NCBI GenBank assembly: GCA_958009055.1
Contig: OY253662.1
Location: 1 to 64,000 of the forward strand
Origin: Choricystis sp. odSpoLacu1
Taxonomy: Eukaryota; Chlorophyta; Trebouxiophyceae
Length of the DNA: 64,000 nucleotides
Direction: 5' to 3'
The notes beneath the pieces were generated by a model, which worked only from the letters and a program-made list of their open reading frames with translations, made no database searches and was not told the DNA's origin. The first letter of the stretch is position 1; every line of letters begins with the position of its first letter. Of the stretch, positions 9,484 through 25,123 are shown piece after piece. The position numbers were made by a program, and so were the translations under genes.

Positions 9484-11766
9484 ATGGCCGCGACCACCGC
9501 GCCGCCCCGCTGCTCCCCCGCCCTGGCCGCCCTGCTGGCCGAGGACGCGGCGCTGGAGGCGAAGGCATCGCCATCACCAACGTCGGCCGGCGGGCCACCC
9601 CTCCCAGCCGACGTGGCGGCCGCCGCCGCAGCCGACGTTGCCTCCCTGTCCTCCCACCCCGCCCTCGCGCCCCTGCTGGCCGGGGCGGCCCCACCCGACG
9701 CGGCCGCGGCCGCCGCGGCGGCCGCCCTGGCGGACGCTGAAGCGGCCGTGATGGCCGCCTTTGTGGCGGACGCGGCGTCGCTGCGGCGGGTGGCCGCCGA
9801 CGGCGACGCCGCGACGGCCGCGCTCACTGCCCTCGCCACCTCGCTCGACACCTTTCAAGCCGAGCTGGGGTCCATCTCCACCGACGTGCGGGGGCTGCAG
9901 TCGAGGTCAGCGAGTCTGGCCACGCGGCTGGCAAACCGGCGGGCCGCGGCGGCCGCGCTGGGCGCTGCTTTAGATGTGCTCGCCTTTCCGTCGACCCTCG
10001 CCCCCACCCTCACCGACGCCGACCCTGGATCCGACGCCTTCACCGCTGCAGTGGCCGAACTGGGCACCCGCCTGACCGCGCTGGCGACGTCGCCCGTTGT
10101 TCGTGGCGCGGCCGCCACGACCGCTGACGCGGAGCCGCACGCGCGCCGCCTGCGCGCGCTGGCCTCCACCCGCTCCCGAGGCTGGCTGCTCACCGCCATC
10201 GCCGGCCTCAAAGCGCCCCGCACCAACATACAGGTGCGGCAGAGGGCGGTGTTGGCGCCGAGGGCGCCGTTGGCTGGGTTTTTGAGGGTGCACGCGCCCG
10301 CGCTGGCGGCCGATGTGCGGTCGTGCTACGTCGAGGCGGCCGGCGGCGTCGTCGCCCGCCACCTGCGCGCCTACGCCGCCGCCCTGGACAGGGCCTGCCC
10401 CCCCGACGGTGGCCGGGCGCCGTTGGTGGGTGCGCCGAGGGGCGGGGGGGGCGTGGGTGCGAGTGGCGCGGCCTTTGTGTCGGGGCTGCTGCGTGCCGCG
10501 GGTGCACCGTCCTCCGCGCTCCCCGCCGACTCCGACACCGCCTACCCCGGCACCTCCGCCTTTGACCTGGGGGCGCGGGGCGCCATCCTGCACCACCTGG
10601 ACCGGCCGGCCACGGTGCCCCGGCCGGACGGCGGGGGTGGTGGCGACACAAACGCGGGCCTCACCCCCGAAGAAGCGTTTCGCTCGCTCAACAAGCTGCT
10701 CTGCGACGCCGCCACGTCGGAGTACGTGTTCTGTGCCTCCTTCTTTGGCAGCGATGGCGCCTTCCACGACACGTTTGCGGCGCCGCTGGCCGCGGCGGAG
10801 GGGGCGGCCACCGCTCGGCTCGCGGAAACGAGCGACCCTCTTGCTCTGCTCCTGATCGCGCGCGTCGCCGACGGCCACGCCCTCGCCATGGCGCGCGCCC
10901 GCCTGCCCGCCCTGGACGCCTACCACGACCGCATCACGCTGGCCGTGTGGCCGCGCGTCGCGGCCGCGGTGGACGCGCAGATCGATTCGTTGGCCCGAGT
11001 CGGCGCGCGCGGCGCGGGCGCGCCGCCGCGCGAGGCGCTGGGACCGGACGGCGTCGCCCCGGTTGCTCGCCGGGTGGGCGCGCTGGCCGCCAGCTTGTTG
11101 ACTCTGGCGGCAGGGCTGCCCGAGCCGCGGCTGGACATTCCGCTGGCGCGCCTGAGGCGTGCCGCGGCGGCCGCACTTGCCCGTGTCGCGGCGGCTGAGG
11201 GCGACCGCGAGACCGCGGCCGCGGCGGCCGCGGCCAACGTGCATGCCGTGCTGAGAGCGCACATGGACGCGGCCGCGGCAGCCGGTGCAGCGCCGCTGCC
11301 CGCAGCCGCGCCGACCGCGCCTGCGCCGAGCGATGCACCTCCCGTCGGCCCTCTCGGCACCGCGGGCGACGCCGCCCTGGCGGGTTGGAAGGCCGAGTGG
11401 GATGCTGCCGTGGACGCGGTCGCCGCGCCGGCGCTGGCCAAACACCTGGGGGCGGCCGCGAGCGTCGTCGCCTCCGTCCACTCTGCGCGCCGCGCCGCTT
11501 CCCCTCCCTCCCTCCCCCCCGACATCGCGGCAGCCGCCATACAAGCCTTTGCCAACCCGGTCTGGGCCTCCTCCCTGGACGCCGCTCGCGCTGATGTGCG
11601 GGCCGCGTTGCGGCGGTCGCCCCACGCGGCGGCCGCGGCCGCCGCGGCGGTGGGGGCCGCCGTGGCGGACGCTTATCGCGCCGCCTGGAGTGCGGCGCCG
11701 CCCGAGGCGAGGGACGGGGCGCCCGACCCGGACGCGGTGGCGAGGGAGGCGGCCAGGGAGGCGTGA
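9484..11766 (+). CDS. VPS52, GARP/EARP tethering complex subunit (intact copy)
   Basis: A single exon of 760 aa (human VPS52 is 723). The protein tethers endosome-derived vesicles at the trans-Golgi. The diagnostic N-terminal coiled-coil signature is present at about residues 121-152: LDTFQAELGSISTDVRGLQ then RSASLATRLANRR, equivalent to FQxEIGSISxDIxxLQxxS in homologues. Later family segments are LKAPRTNIQVRQRAVLAPRA, ATSEYVFCASFFG and ALDAYHDRITLAVWPRV. The protein is extremely Ala-rich, as are most genes here. The 5,061-bp duplication begins inside this gene at 10021 (about codon 180), so everything from there to the stop exists twice. A 551-codon open frame on the opposite strand is a by-product of the codon bias. 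Confidence 0.85.
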   Translation: MAATTAPPRCSPALAALLAEDAALEAKASPSPTSAGGPPLPADVAAAAAADVASLSSHPALAPLLAGAAPPDAAAAAAAAALADAEAAVMAAFVADAASLRRVAADGDAATAALTALATSLDTFQAELGSISTDVRGLQSRSASLATRLANRRAAAAALGAALDVLAFPSTLAPTLTDADPGSDAFTAAVAELGTRLTALATSPVVRGAAATTADAEPHARRLRALASTRSRGWLLTAIAGLKAPRTNIQVRQRAVLAPRAPLAGFLRVHAPALAADVRSCYVEAAGGVVARHLRAYAAALDRACPPDGGRAPLVGAPRGGGGVGASGAAFVSGLLRAAGAPSSALPADSDTAYPGTSAFDLGARGAILHHLDRPATVPRPDGGGGGDTNAGLTPEEAFRSLNKLLCDAATSEYVFCASFFGSDGAFHDTFAAPLAAAEGAATARLAETSDPLALLLIARVADGHALAMARARLPALDAYHDRITLAVWPRVAAAVDAQIDSLARVGARGAGAPPREALGPDGVAPVARRVGALAASLLTLAAGLPEPRLDIPLARLRRAAAAALARVAAAEGDRETAAAAAAANVHAVLRAHMDAAAAAGAAPLPAAAPTAPAPSDAPPVGPLGTAGDAALAGWKAEWDAAVDAVAAPALAKHLGAAASVVASVHSARRAASPPSLPPDIAAAAIQAFANPVWASSLDAARADVRAALRRSPHAAAAAAAAVGAAVADAYRAAWSAAPPEARDGAPDPDAVAREAAREA

Positions 11767-11917
11767 GAGGATGAGAGGAGAGGTTGGTGTTGTTTTGTTT
11801 TTCGTTGAAGGCTCTCGCCGCGCGGCTGTTCACTTCACTCTCTCCCTTTTTTTTGGTTTCGTCTCCGCAGCGCACACCCAAAAAGCACACACACCACAGT
11901 CCCAAGAGACTCCAATC

Positions 11918-14374
<2,457 letters not shown>

Positions 14375-14757
14375 AGGGCGTGTGTGAGTGATGTGACTGG
14401 TGGCCCTCTTGCGCTTGCGAGCGAGCGAGTGTGTGTGTTCTTCCTTCCTTGTTTTTACAAAACGCCGATTTTGGGGAATGTTCATTTTGAAGCCTCGCTG
14501 CTGGGGCCGTTTTTTTCTTTTCACCCTTTTGCTCTCTTTTCCCCCTACCCCGGCCCCCTTTTGTGTGCAGAAAAAAGACAAACCAAACCCTGTCTCACAC
14601 CAACACGAACCACTCTCTCAAACACGCAAAATGAAAAGAGTTTTACAGCGGGACCGGTGCGCAGCGCCCCCCTCTTCTGCCCCTGCCTGCACACACACTG
14701 CCCGCTTCCCACACATAAAAGCTCGCCCCTCCAGCCCAATCAAAAAGCAACACACGT
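14375..14757. other. Spacer between converging ThiC copy 1 and TOM1 fragment
   Basis: A 383-bp spacer holding the ThiC 3' region, a T-rich stretch and CA-rich sequence. It is repeated at 19436-19818. Small open frames across it are low-complexity and no gene is supported. Confidence 0.4.
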
Positions 14758-15081
14758 TCACCCGCTGATCTGGGTGTACCCCTCCGCCGCCCGCCGGGGC
14801 GGCAGGCGGCGCAGGATGAACAGGACGAGGGCGGAGGGGGCGAGCTCAGTCAAGCCGTAATACAGGCCATTGATCCCTGGGTGCCCCGCCACATCCAGCC
14901 CCGCCCCGGGGCCCGCCGCCGCCGCCCACGCCGCCAGGGCGGCCCGCGTGGAGAAACAGGCGGCACACACGGCGGCGACGGCGCCGACTTCGCGCAGCTT
15001 TTTGCGGCGGCCGCGCGATTCGATCGGAAACCGGCGCAGCATGAAGAAGAGGCGACCGCCATATATGATGAAGCCGGCGGC
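14758..15081 (-). pseudogene. TOM1/THH1-like gene, 5'-truncated duplicate (last 108 codons)
   Basis: This corresponds exactly to the last 324 bp of the complete gene at 19819-20777. It retains the coding sequence from about GGRLFFMLRRFPIESRGRRK to the stop (ending RRAAEGYTQISG) but lacks the start, the first five or so membrane segments and the promoter. Beyond 15081 on this strand the frame runs into the antisense of VPS52, giving a meaningless open frame up to 16686. It can make a functional protein only if the duplication is an artefact or something upstream drives it. Confidence 0.85.
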
Positions 15082-16827
15082 GACCCTGGATCCGACGCCT
15101 TCACCGCTGCAGTGGCCGAACTGGGCACCCGCCTGACCGCGCTGGCGACGTCGCCCGTTGTTCGTGGCGCGGCCGCCACGACCGCTGACGCGGAGCCGCA
15201 CGCGCGCCGCCTGCGCGCGCTGGCCTCCACCCGCTCCCGAGGCTGGCTGCTCACCGCCATCGCCGGCCTCAAAGCGCCCCGCACCAACATACAGGTGCGG
15301 CAGAGGGCGGTGTTGGCGCCGAGGGCGCCGTTGGCTGGGTTTTTGAGGGTGCACGCGCCCGCGCTGGCGGCCGATGTGCGGTCGTGCTACGTCGAGGCGG
15401 CCGGCGGCGTCGTCGCCCGCCACCTGCGCGCCTACGCCGCCGCCCTGGACAGGGCCTGCCCCCCCGACGGTGGCCGGGCGCCGTTGGTGGGTGCGCCGAG
15501 GGGCGGGGGGGGCGTGGGTGCGAGTGGCGCGGCCTTTGTGTCGGGGCTGCTGCGTGCCGCGGGTGCACCGTCCTCCGCGCTCCCCGCCGACTCCGACACC
15601 GCCTACCCCGGCACCTCCGCCTTTGACCTGGGGGCGCGGGGCGCCATCCTGCACCACCTGGACCGGCCGGCCACGGTGCCCCGGCCGGACGGCGGGGGTG
15701 GTGGCGACACAAACGCGGGCCTCACCCCCGAAGAAGCGTTTCGCTCGCTCAACAAGCTGCTCTGCGACGCCGCCACGTCGGAGTACGTGTTCTGTGCCTC
15801 CTTCTTTGGCAGCGATGGCGCCTTCCACGACACGTTTGCGGCGCCGCTGGCCGCGGCGGAGGGGGCGGCCACCGCTCGGCTCGCGGAAACGAGCGACCCT
15901 CTTGCTCTGCTCCTGATCGCGCGCGTCGCCGACGGCCACGCCCTCGCCATGGCGCGCGCCCGCCTGCCCGCCCTGGACGCCTACCACGACCGCATCACGC
16001 TGGCCGTGTGGCCGCGCGTCGCGGCCGCGGTGGACGCGCAGATCGATTCGTTGGCCCGAGTCGGCGCGCGCGGCGCGGGCGCGCCGCCGCGCGAGGCGCT
16101 GGGACCGGACGGCGTCGCCCCGGTTGCTCGCCGGGTGGGCGCGCTGGCCGCCAGCTTGTTGACTCTGGCGGCAGGGCTGCCCGAGCCGCGGCTGGACATT
16201 CCGCTGGCGCGCCTGAGGCGTGCCGCGGCGGCCGCACTTGCCCGTGTCGCGGCGGCTGAGGGCGACCGCGAGACCGCGGCCGCGGCGGCCGCGGCCAACG
16301 TGCATGCCGTGCTGAGAGCGCACATGGACGCGGCCGCGGCAGCCGGTGCAGCGCCGCTGCCCGCAGCCGCGCCGACCGCGCCTGCGCCGAGCGATGCACC
16401 TCCCGTCGGCCCTCTCGGCACCGCGGGCGACGCCGCCCTGGCGGGTTGGAAGGCCGAGTGGGATGCTGCCGTGGACGCGGTCGCCGCGCCGGCGCTGGCC
16501 AAACACCTGGGGGCGGCCGCGAGCGTCGTCGCCTCCGTCCACTCTGCGCGCCGCGCCGCTTCCCCTCCCTCCCTCCCCCCCGACATCGCGGCAGCCGCCA
16601 TACAAGCCTTTGCCAACCCGGTCTGGGCCTCCTCCCTGGACGCCGCTCGCGCTGATGTGCGGGCCGCGTTGCGGCGGTCGCCCCACGCGGCGGCCGCGGC
16701 CGCCGCGGCGGTGGGGGCCGCCGTGGCGGACGCTTATCGCGCCGCCTGGAGTGCGGCGCCGCCCGAGGCGAGGGACGGGGCGCCCGACCCGGACGCGGTG
16801 GCGAGGGAGGCGGCCAGGGAGGCGTGA
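15082..16827 (+). pseudogene. VPS52, 5'-truncated duplicate (last 581 codons)
   Basis: It repeats 10021-11766 and codes for VPS52 from residue ~180 (DPGSDAFTAAVAELGTRL) to the C-terminus. The N-terminal coiled-coil signature needed for GARP assembly is missing. Upstream of the junction the frame stays open through antisense TOM1 sequence to an ATG at 14881, so a 648-residue chimera is formally possible, with about 67 non-native residues. No VPS52 promoter precedes it. Confidence 0.85.
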
Positions 16828-16978
16828 GAGGATGAGAGGAGAGGTTGGTGTTGTTTTGTTTTTCGTTGAAGGCTCTCGCCGCGCGGCTGTTCACTTCACT
16901 CTCTCCCTTTTTTTTGGTTTCGTCTCCGCAGCGCACACCCAAAAAGCACACACACCACAGTCCCAAGAGACTCCAATC

Positions 16979-19435
<2,457 letters not shown>

Positions 19436-19818
19436 AGGGCGTGTGTGAGTGATGTGACTGGTGGCCCTCTTGCGCTTGCGAGCGAGCGAGTGTGTGTGTT
19501 CTTCCTTCCTTGTTTTTACAAAACGCCGATTTTGGGGAATGTTCATTTTGAAGCCTCGCTGCTGGGGCCGTTTTTTTCTTTTCACCCTTTTGCTCTCTTT
19601 TCCCCCTACCCCGGCCCCCTTTTGTGTGCAGAAAAAAGACAAACCAAACCCTGTCTCACACCAACACGAACCACTCTCTCAAACACGCAAAATGAAAAGA
19701 GTTTTACAGCGGGACCGGTGCGCAGCGCCCCCCTCTTCTGCCCCTGCCTGCACACACACTGCCCGCTTCCCACACATAAAAGCTCGCCCCTCCAGCCCAA
19801 TCAAAAAGCAACACACGT
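19436..19818. other. Spacer between converging ThiC copy 2 and TOM1-like gene
   Basis: Second copy of the 383-bp spacer at 14375-14757. It is the 3' UTR region of two convergent genes, with no additional gene seen. Confidence 0.4.
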
Positions 19819-20777
19819 TCACCCGCTGATCTGGGTGTACCCCTCCGCCGCCCGCCGGGGCGGCAGGCGGCGCAGGATGAACAGGACGAGGGCGGAGGGG
19901 GCGAGCTCAGTCAAGCCGTAATACAGGCCATTGATCCCTGGGTGCCCCGCCACATCCAGCCCCGCCCCGGGGCCCGCCGCCGCCGCCCACGCCGCCAGGG
20001 CGGCCCGCGTGGAGAAACAGGCGGCACACACGGCGGCGACGGCGCCGACTTCGCGCAGCTTTTTGCGGCGGCCGCGCGATTCGATCGGAAACCGGCGCAG
20101 CATGAAGAAGAGGCGACCGCCATATATGATGAAGCCGGCGGCAGCTGCCGCGGACGCCAGGGCCAGGAAGGCGAGGGAGGCGGCGCGGGGGGCGCCGCCC
20201 GCGTGGGGGCCGGCGGCCGCGGCCCATGCCCAGAGCCCCGCTTGCACGCCGTAGACTGCACCATTGACCGCCAGGAAGGCGGGGCGCAGGCCCCCTGTGG
20301 GAAGGGACCGGGCCTGGTGGTAGATCTCGGCCCAGAACAGGACGAGGAGAGTGTAGGTCGTGAAAAAGAGGAGGCCAGGGGCGTCGAGGGCCAGGGCGCA
20401 CAGGGGCGCCGGCAGGGCCAGCACGGCGCCGTGGGCGGCAAAGGCGGCGGCGCGCAGGGTGCAGACGAGGGCGTTGAGCAGGTGGAAGACCTGAGTTGTT
20501 TGGGTAGGTGGGGTGTTAGTGAGAGGGAGCGACGCGGGGCACTTCTCTGCCCACCACCCAACCACCCAACCTTTCTCACCTTTTGTGTCGTCCAACCAAA
20601 CTCGGGCACCCGCCTCTGGATGCGCACTAGCTGCACGGTGGCGACGAGGGCCAGGGCGGCGTAGGCGACGGCCAGCGCGGCGAAGGCGGCTTCCCCGGGC
20701 GGCGCGTCGGGTGACGGCGACGGCGGTGGGGGGCCGGGAGGGGGGGAGGGGGGCGCCCGCATCAGGGAGTCGCGCAT
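19819..20777 (-). CDS. TOM1/THH1-like seven-helix membrane protein (intact copy)
   Basis: Exons are 20777-20580 and 20490-19819, phase 0, with an 89-nt intron (289 aa). The protein has about seven hydrophobic segments. It carries the hallmark stretch LLFFTTYTLLVLFWAEIYHQ followed by ARSLPTGGLRPAFLAVNG, as in plant TOM1/TOM3/THH1 (DUF1084) proteins of the vacuolar membrane, which are known as host factors for tobamovirus replication complexes. The C-terminus (NGLYYGLTELAPSALVLFIL) is also typical. The N-terminal 30 residues are Pro/Ser-rich and variable. The cellular role is not well defined even in plants; a GPCR-like topology has been suggested. The last 324 bp are duplicated upstream at 14758-15081. 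Confidence 0.88.
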
Positions 20778-21279
20778 GGTTGTTGTGTGAAGATGGTGCG
20801 TGTGGCTGTGTCTGTCGGGGTTGGGGGCAGGGTGAGTCGGCGTTTGCGTCGAGAGCGGGATGTCCGCGTTTTGCACCTCCCTCTTGCGCACGCGCCGCCA
20901 CCGACACACGCACTCTCCACCCCCACACTCGCCACCGACAGCCACCGCGTGCTCAGGTCCCGTCAATGTCGAGGGCGAACGTGGCGGGCGGAGCGGGAGC
21001 GGGCGCCGAAGAGGGCAGGCGGCAATCGGGGCCGGCGTCGCAACAGCGTGCGCACGGCCGTCGCTCCACCTCTCTCCCTTTCCTGGCGCGAGGGGCACAC
21101 GCACACACGCACACGCATGAAGGACGCACCTGGTGTGTGTGTCGGGCCGGCGAGATCTCCCGTCTCCGCGGGGGCGCGTGCCAAAGAGAGTGAAGCCAGC
21201 GAAGAGTGAAAAAACACAGCTGCGCTCTTTTTGCTCGGCCGTTTCGCTCTCTCCCTCCCTCCTGTGTCTTGGGCCCGCC
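20778..21279. promoter_or_regulatory. Divergent promoter region between TOM1-like and Sec1 genes
   Basis: A 502-bp spacer with CA/GT-rich tracts (around 20890-20930 and 21100-21120) between two head-to-head genes. Open frames in it on both strands are Arg/Ala/His-rich low complexity. No promoter motif is identified beyond position. Confidence 0.35.
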
Positions 21280-23508
21280 ATGGCGGAAGACATGCAGGCG
21301 GTCGCGCGCAAGCGCTTGCTGGTGCGTGGGATAGGAGAGAGGGAGAGGGAGAGCCTGCGGCCTTGACTTCGCGAACCGCGCGCCATTCATCTTTGCACCC
21401 CCCCCGCGCACTGGTCGGCTCACCTCCTCCCCTCCCTCCTTCCACACACACACACAGACCGACATGCTGGGCGCCGCCCGGGCCGCGGGCGGCACCGACT
21501 GGCGCGTCCTGCTGCTGGACGCGCGCACTGCGCGCGTCGCGGGCGCGGCGGCCAGCGTCGCGGACACGATGGACGCCGGCGTGTCACGTGAGTGGCTGGG
21601 TGGTGGTGGCAAGCGACGCAGCGCGTGCCGAGGGCGTCCGAAGTGGCGGTGTTCATTTTTTCTCACTTTTTTTCACCTCTCTTTCAGTCGTCGACGACGT
21701 CGCGCGCAAGCGCGAGCCCGCCCCCACCCTCGACGCCGTCTACTTCATCACTCCCGGCACCGGGTCGGCGGACCGCGTGGCGGCGGACTGGGGCGGCGCC
21801 GCCAGCGCCGCGCCCAGTGGGCGCAAAGCCACGGCCGCTGCGTCCGCCCCCCCTCCTTACGCGGGCGCGCACGTCTTCTTCTCCTCCCCCCCCGGCCCCG
21901 ACGACGTCGCCGCCCTCAAAGCCTGCCCCCGCCTTGTGTCCTCCCTCAAATCCTGTGCCGACGCGGGGCTGGCGTTTTCACCCCTGGATGCTGCTTCCTT
22001 TGTCGTGGACGCCCCCCCCTCCCCCTCCCTCGCGTGGGCCCCCCTGTTTGGTCCTGATGGCGGGGATGGCGAACCCCCGGGAGCCAGGGCGGCGGTGGCG
22101 GCCCTGGGGAGGTCGCTGGTGTCCGTGTTTGCGGCGACGGGGGACTACCCCGCGATCCGCTTCGCCGCCCCCCCCCCCCCCCCCCTCCGGGAGCCCCCGT
22201 CACCGTGCACGCGCGCCAGCTGCTGGCCCAGCGCCTGGCGGCCGAACTGCACGCCGCGCTGGAACCCGGGCGTGCGTCGGGGGCGCTCCCCTCGTCCCCG
22301 ACTGCTGAGCTGCTGGTCGTCGACCGGGGCGCCGACGTCGTCGCCGCCCTGGCCCACGACTGGGGGTACGAACCCTTGGCTGCCGACGTGCTGGGCGTGG
22401 GTGCCTCGGGCGCGGCGGCCGTGTTCGAGTACGCGGCCGACGCGGGCGGCTCAAAAAGCGCGCGCGCCGCGCGGCTCGACGCGCGGTCCGACCCCCTCTG
22501 GGCCGACTTGCGGGGCACCCACTTTGGCAACGCGTCCGCCGCCATTGCGTCCCGCCTGGACGAGTTCAGGGCGGCTCACCCGGGGGCGGGCGGGGGTCAG
22601 AGCAACGGCGACACCGCTCCTCTCGACCCGCGCGCTCTGCGCTCCCTCGCCGCCGCCCTGCCCCAGTACCGCGACACCCTGGCCCGCCTCACCACCCACG
22701 TCGAGCTGGCGTCCCGCCTGGCGGCGGCCGTGGACTCGGGGATGCTGGTGGATGCGGGCCGGTTGGAGCAAGCACTGGCCCTCGGGACCGCCGGCTCAAA
22801 AGACGTCATCTCCGCTCTGGCCGCCCCCGGCCCCCCCTTCCCCGCCGACGTCAAGCTGCGCCTGCTGCTGCTGTATGTGGCGACTCACCCGGGGCGCATG
22901 GACGCCGCCAAGGAGGCGCAGTGGGCCAAGCTGGCGCGGTTGCCACCGAGTGACGTCGCTGCCGCGTTCTCTGGCCTGGAAGCGCTGGGCGTGCCCGTGC
23001 ACCGGAGGCAGGGAGTGACCCTCCCCAAACCTGCCAAGAGGGCTGCCGCGGGTGGCGCCGACGGCCTGGACGTGGCCGGCGTCGCGCCGCGCGTGGGCGA
23101 CTGGTTTGAGGCGATGGCAGGTGGCGCGCTCGACGAGGCCGCCTTCCCCCACGTCGTCCCTCCCGACACTGACGATGCCTCCCTGCCTGGCCAACCCTCC
23201 AGGCTGGCGTCCAGGCTGGCGTCGGGCGCGGTCGGCAGGACGGGGTCGGTTCGCACCTCCCACTCGACCGCGGGCTGGGCCGCGCGCGCGCGCGCCCGGG
23301 GGGCGCGGGCCCGGGCGCCCGCAGAGGGCGCCCCCTCTACATCTTCATCGCGGGCGGCGTGACTCGGGGGGAGGCGCGCGCCGCGGCGGCGGCGGGGGTG
23401 AGGCTGGGGCGGCCGTGCGTTGTGGGCGGGTGTGCCGTGGTGACGGGGGGGGGCGCGGTGGACGCGTTGAAGGCGTTGGGCAGGCTGGACTACAGTCACG
23501 AGATTTGA
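21280..23508 (+). CDS. Sec1/Munc18 family syntaxin-binding protein, frame broken twice
   Basis: Exons are 21280-21321, 21458-21587 and 21688-23508. SM proteins bind syntaxins and promote SNARE-mediated secretion; plant members include KEULE. The N-terminus reads ARKRLLTDMLGAARAAGG, then WRVLLLDARTARVAGAAASV, and after the second intron LVDDVARKREPAPTLDAVYF. These match the Sec1 opening (domain 1). Downstream, QYRDTLARLTTHVELASRLA and the terminal PLYIFIAGGVTRGEAR also fit the family. The frame breaks at an 18-C run (22168-22185; 16 or 19 Cs would restore it) and again between about 23279 and 23335 in GC-repeat sequence. Because coding quality and conservation continue on both sides, indel errors at repeats are more likely than a dead gene. 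If joined, the protein would be roughly 660 residues, normal for the family. Confidence 0.82.
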
Positions 23509-23652
23509 AGGGGAGAGAGAGAGGAGTGGGCGGGATTGATTGGGGGACTCGGTGGTGGGTCTCCACACAGAACTGTCCAAGTTTTCAATAACAATCATAA
23601 AAAAAAAACGCTCACACACACACACTCACCTCTCTCCTACCCTCCCCTCCCC

Positions 23653-25123
23653 TCACACCAAACTTGGCAACCTCTCCAGCGCGTCCGTGATGGCCCTCCG
23701 AAACGTGGCCGCCTGCATGAGGTAGGCTGAGACGTGGCCGCCCGGCACCCAGCGCAGCTCGGCGCCCGGCCACGCGGCCTCCCACTCGCGGACTGAAGTT
23801 TTGCCGATGTAGGCATCGTCCGACGCCGCCACCAAGACAGCTGCGGACGGCACAGCGGGTTTGGGAAACCGGGTGACGTCGGTGTAGACTTCCAGGACGG
23901 CGGTGAGCGCGGCGCGCGCACGCGCGGCGGTCGCCGCGTCGGCAGCCGGCGCGCGCCGCGCGGCCGCGAGTGCGGCCAGGGCGGCGGCGGCCGCGTCCAG
24001 CGGTGTGCGCGGGGTGGGTGGTGGCGGTGGAGTGCACCGACCACCCTCCTCCTCTGTCAACGGCCACGCCGCCGCCGCGTCGGCCGCCGCGCGCGCCGCG
24101 CCCGATGACGGCGCCGCGGTCGCGGCCGCCGCGCGCAGCGTGGCCAGCACGGGGGCGCCAGCCGCGTCCACGGGGGCGGTCAACCCGGTCCACGCGGTGG
24201 CGTTCCACAGGACGCCGTCGCAGAAGGCGGCGGCCGCGGAGCGGGGGGCGAGGAGGGGGGCGCAGGCTGTGCGGAGTGTGGGGTGTGGAGGGTGGAGTGT
24301 GTGAGTGAACCCCGTTGCCTCCCGCTCCCCCCTCCCGACTTCCCTTCCATCCACCACCACACTCACCCAGCGGCCCCGGCGCCAGCGCGGTCACCATGCC
24401 CGCGTGCACGCCCCCCATCGACAGCCCCGCGACGCCGACGCGGCGCCACCCGCCATCCACAATCGACCAGCGGCACAGGTGCAGCGCTTCCCCTATTGTG
24501 GCCCGCCCCAGCGCCAGCAAGTCAGACACACGGAGCAGGCGGGACCCCGCCTGGTGCGGGGGGCGGCGGCCGCCGTAGTAGGGAGACTCGAGAACGATGG
24601 TTGCCACCCCCTTGCTCAACAACGGTGCCCCCAGCGCCAGCCGCCGCGCAAAGCCGTGGTCGCCCGTGCCCGCCAGGTGGACGACGGCGGCCCCCAGGCC
24701 GGTGGTGCGGTCGGCGGGGGCCAGCACGCGCACGCGCGCGAGCCGCGCGACAGGCGGTAGCGCTGCGGCGAGCGACGGCGGCACGGGGGACGGAAACGTC
24801 GCCTCTGCCAGGGTGTAGGGCACGCCATTCCGATAACCGGTCTCCAGTGTTTGCCACTGCAACGGCCGTGCCGCGGCCGCGTCGTCCGAGTAGGGGGGCG
24901 GTGCAGCCCACGCGTCGGCGTGCGCGCGCCGCCCGCCCGCGTCCGCCGCAGCTCGCGCGGCCGACACCAGCGGATCAGCAGACTCGTGGCTCAGATCCAC
25001 CACATTCAAGTCGCCCCAGCCGCCCTCGAAAAACTTGGGGGCCAGGCGCAGGGCGGAGGGGAGGGAGGAGACAGCGACGTCGAGCGCGGCGGCGGGGGGC
25101 CAGCGGGCCAGGGGAAGGGCCAT
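23653..25123 (-). CDS. ABHD18-like alpha/beta hydrolase (DUF2048)
   Basis: Exons are 25123-24367 and 24266-23653, phase 1, with a 100-nt intron (456 aa). The family motif ESPYYGGRRPPHQAGSRLLR is followed by VSDLLALGRATIGEAL. The nucleophile elbow GVAGLSMGGVHAGMV holds the G-x-S-x-G serine (about residue 242). A late segment (WPGAELRWVPGGHVSAYLMQ) supplies the catalytic-site His, and ASDDAYIG a plausible acidic residue. Human ABHD18 has been linked to mitochondrial cardiolipin metabolism; the role here is unknown. An initial Met at 25123 follows a CA-repeat leader. The stop lies about 145 bp from the converging Sec1 gene. Confidence 0.85.

Noticed and set aside
14881..16827. A complete second VPS52 gene
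   Set aside because: It lacks codons 1-179 with the signature coiled coil; the first ~67 codons are antisense TOM1 sequence.
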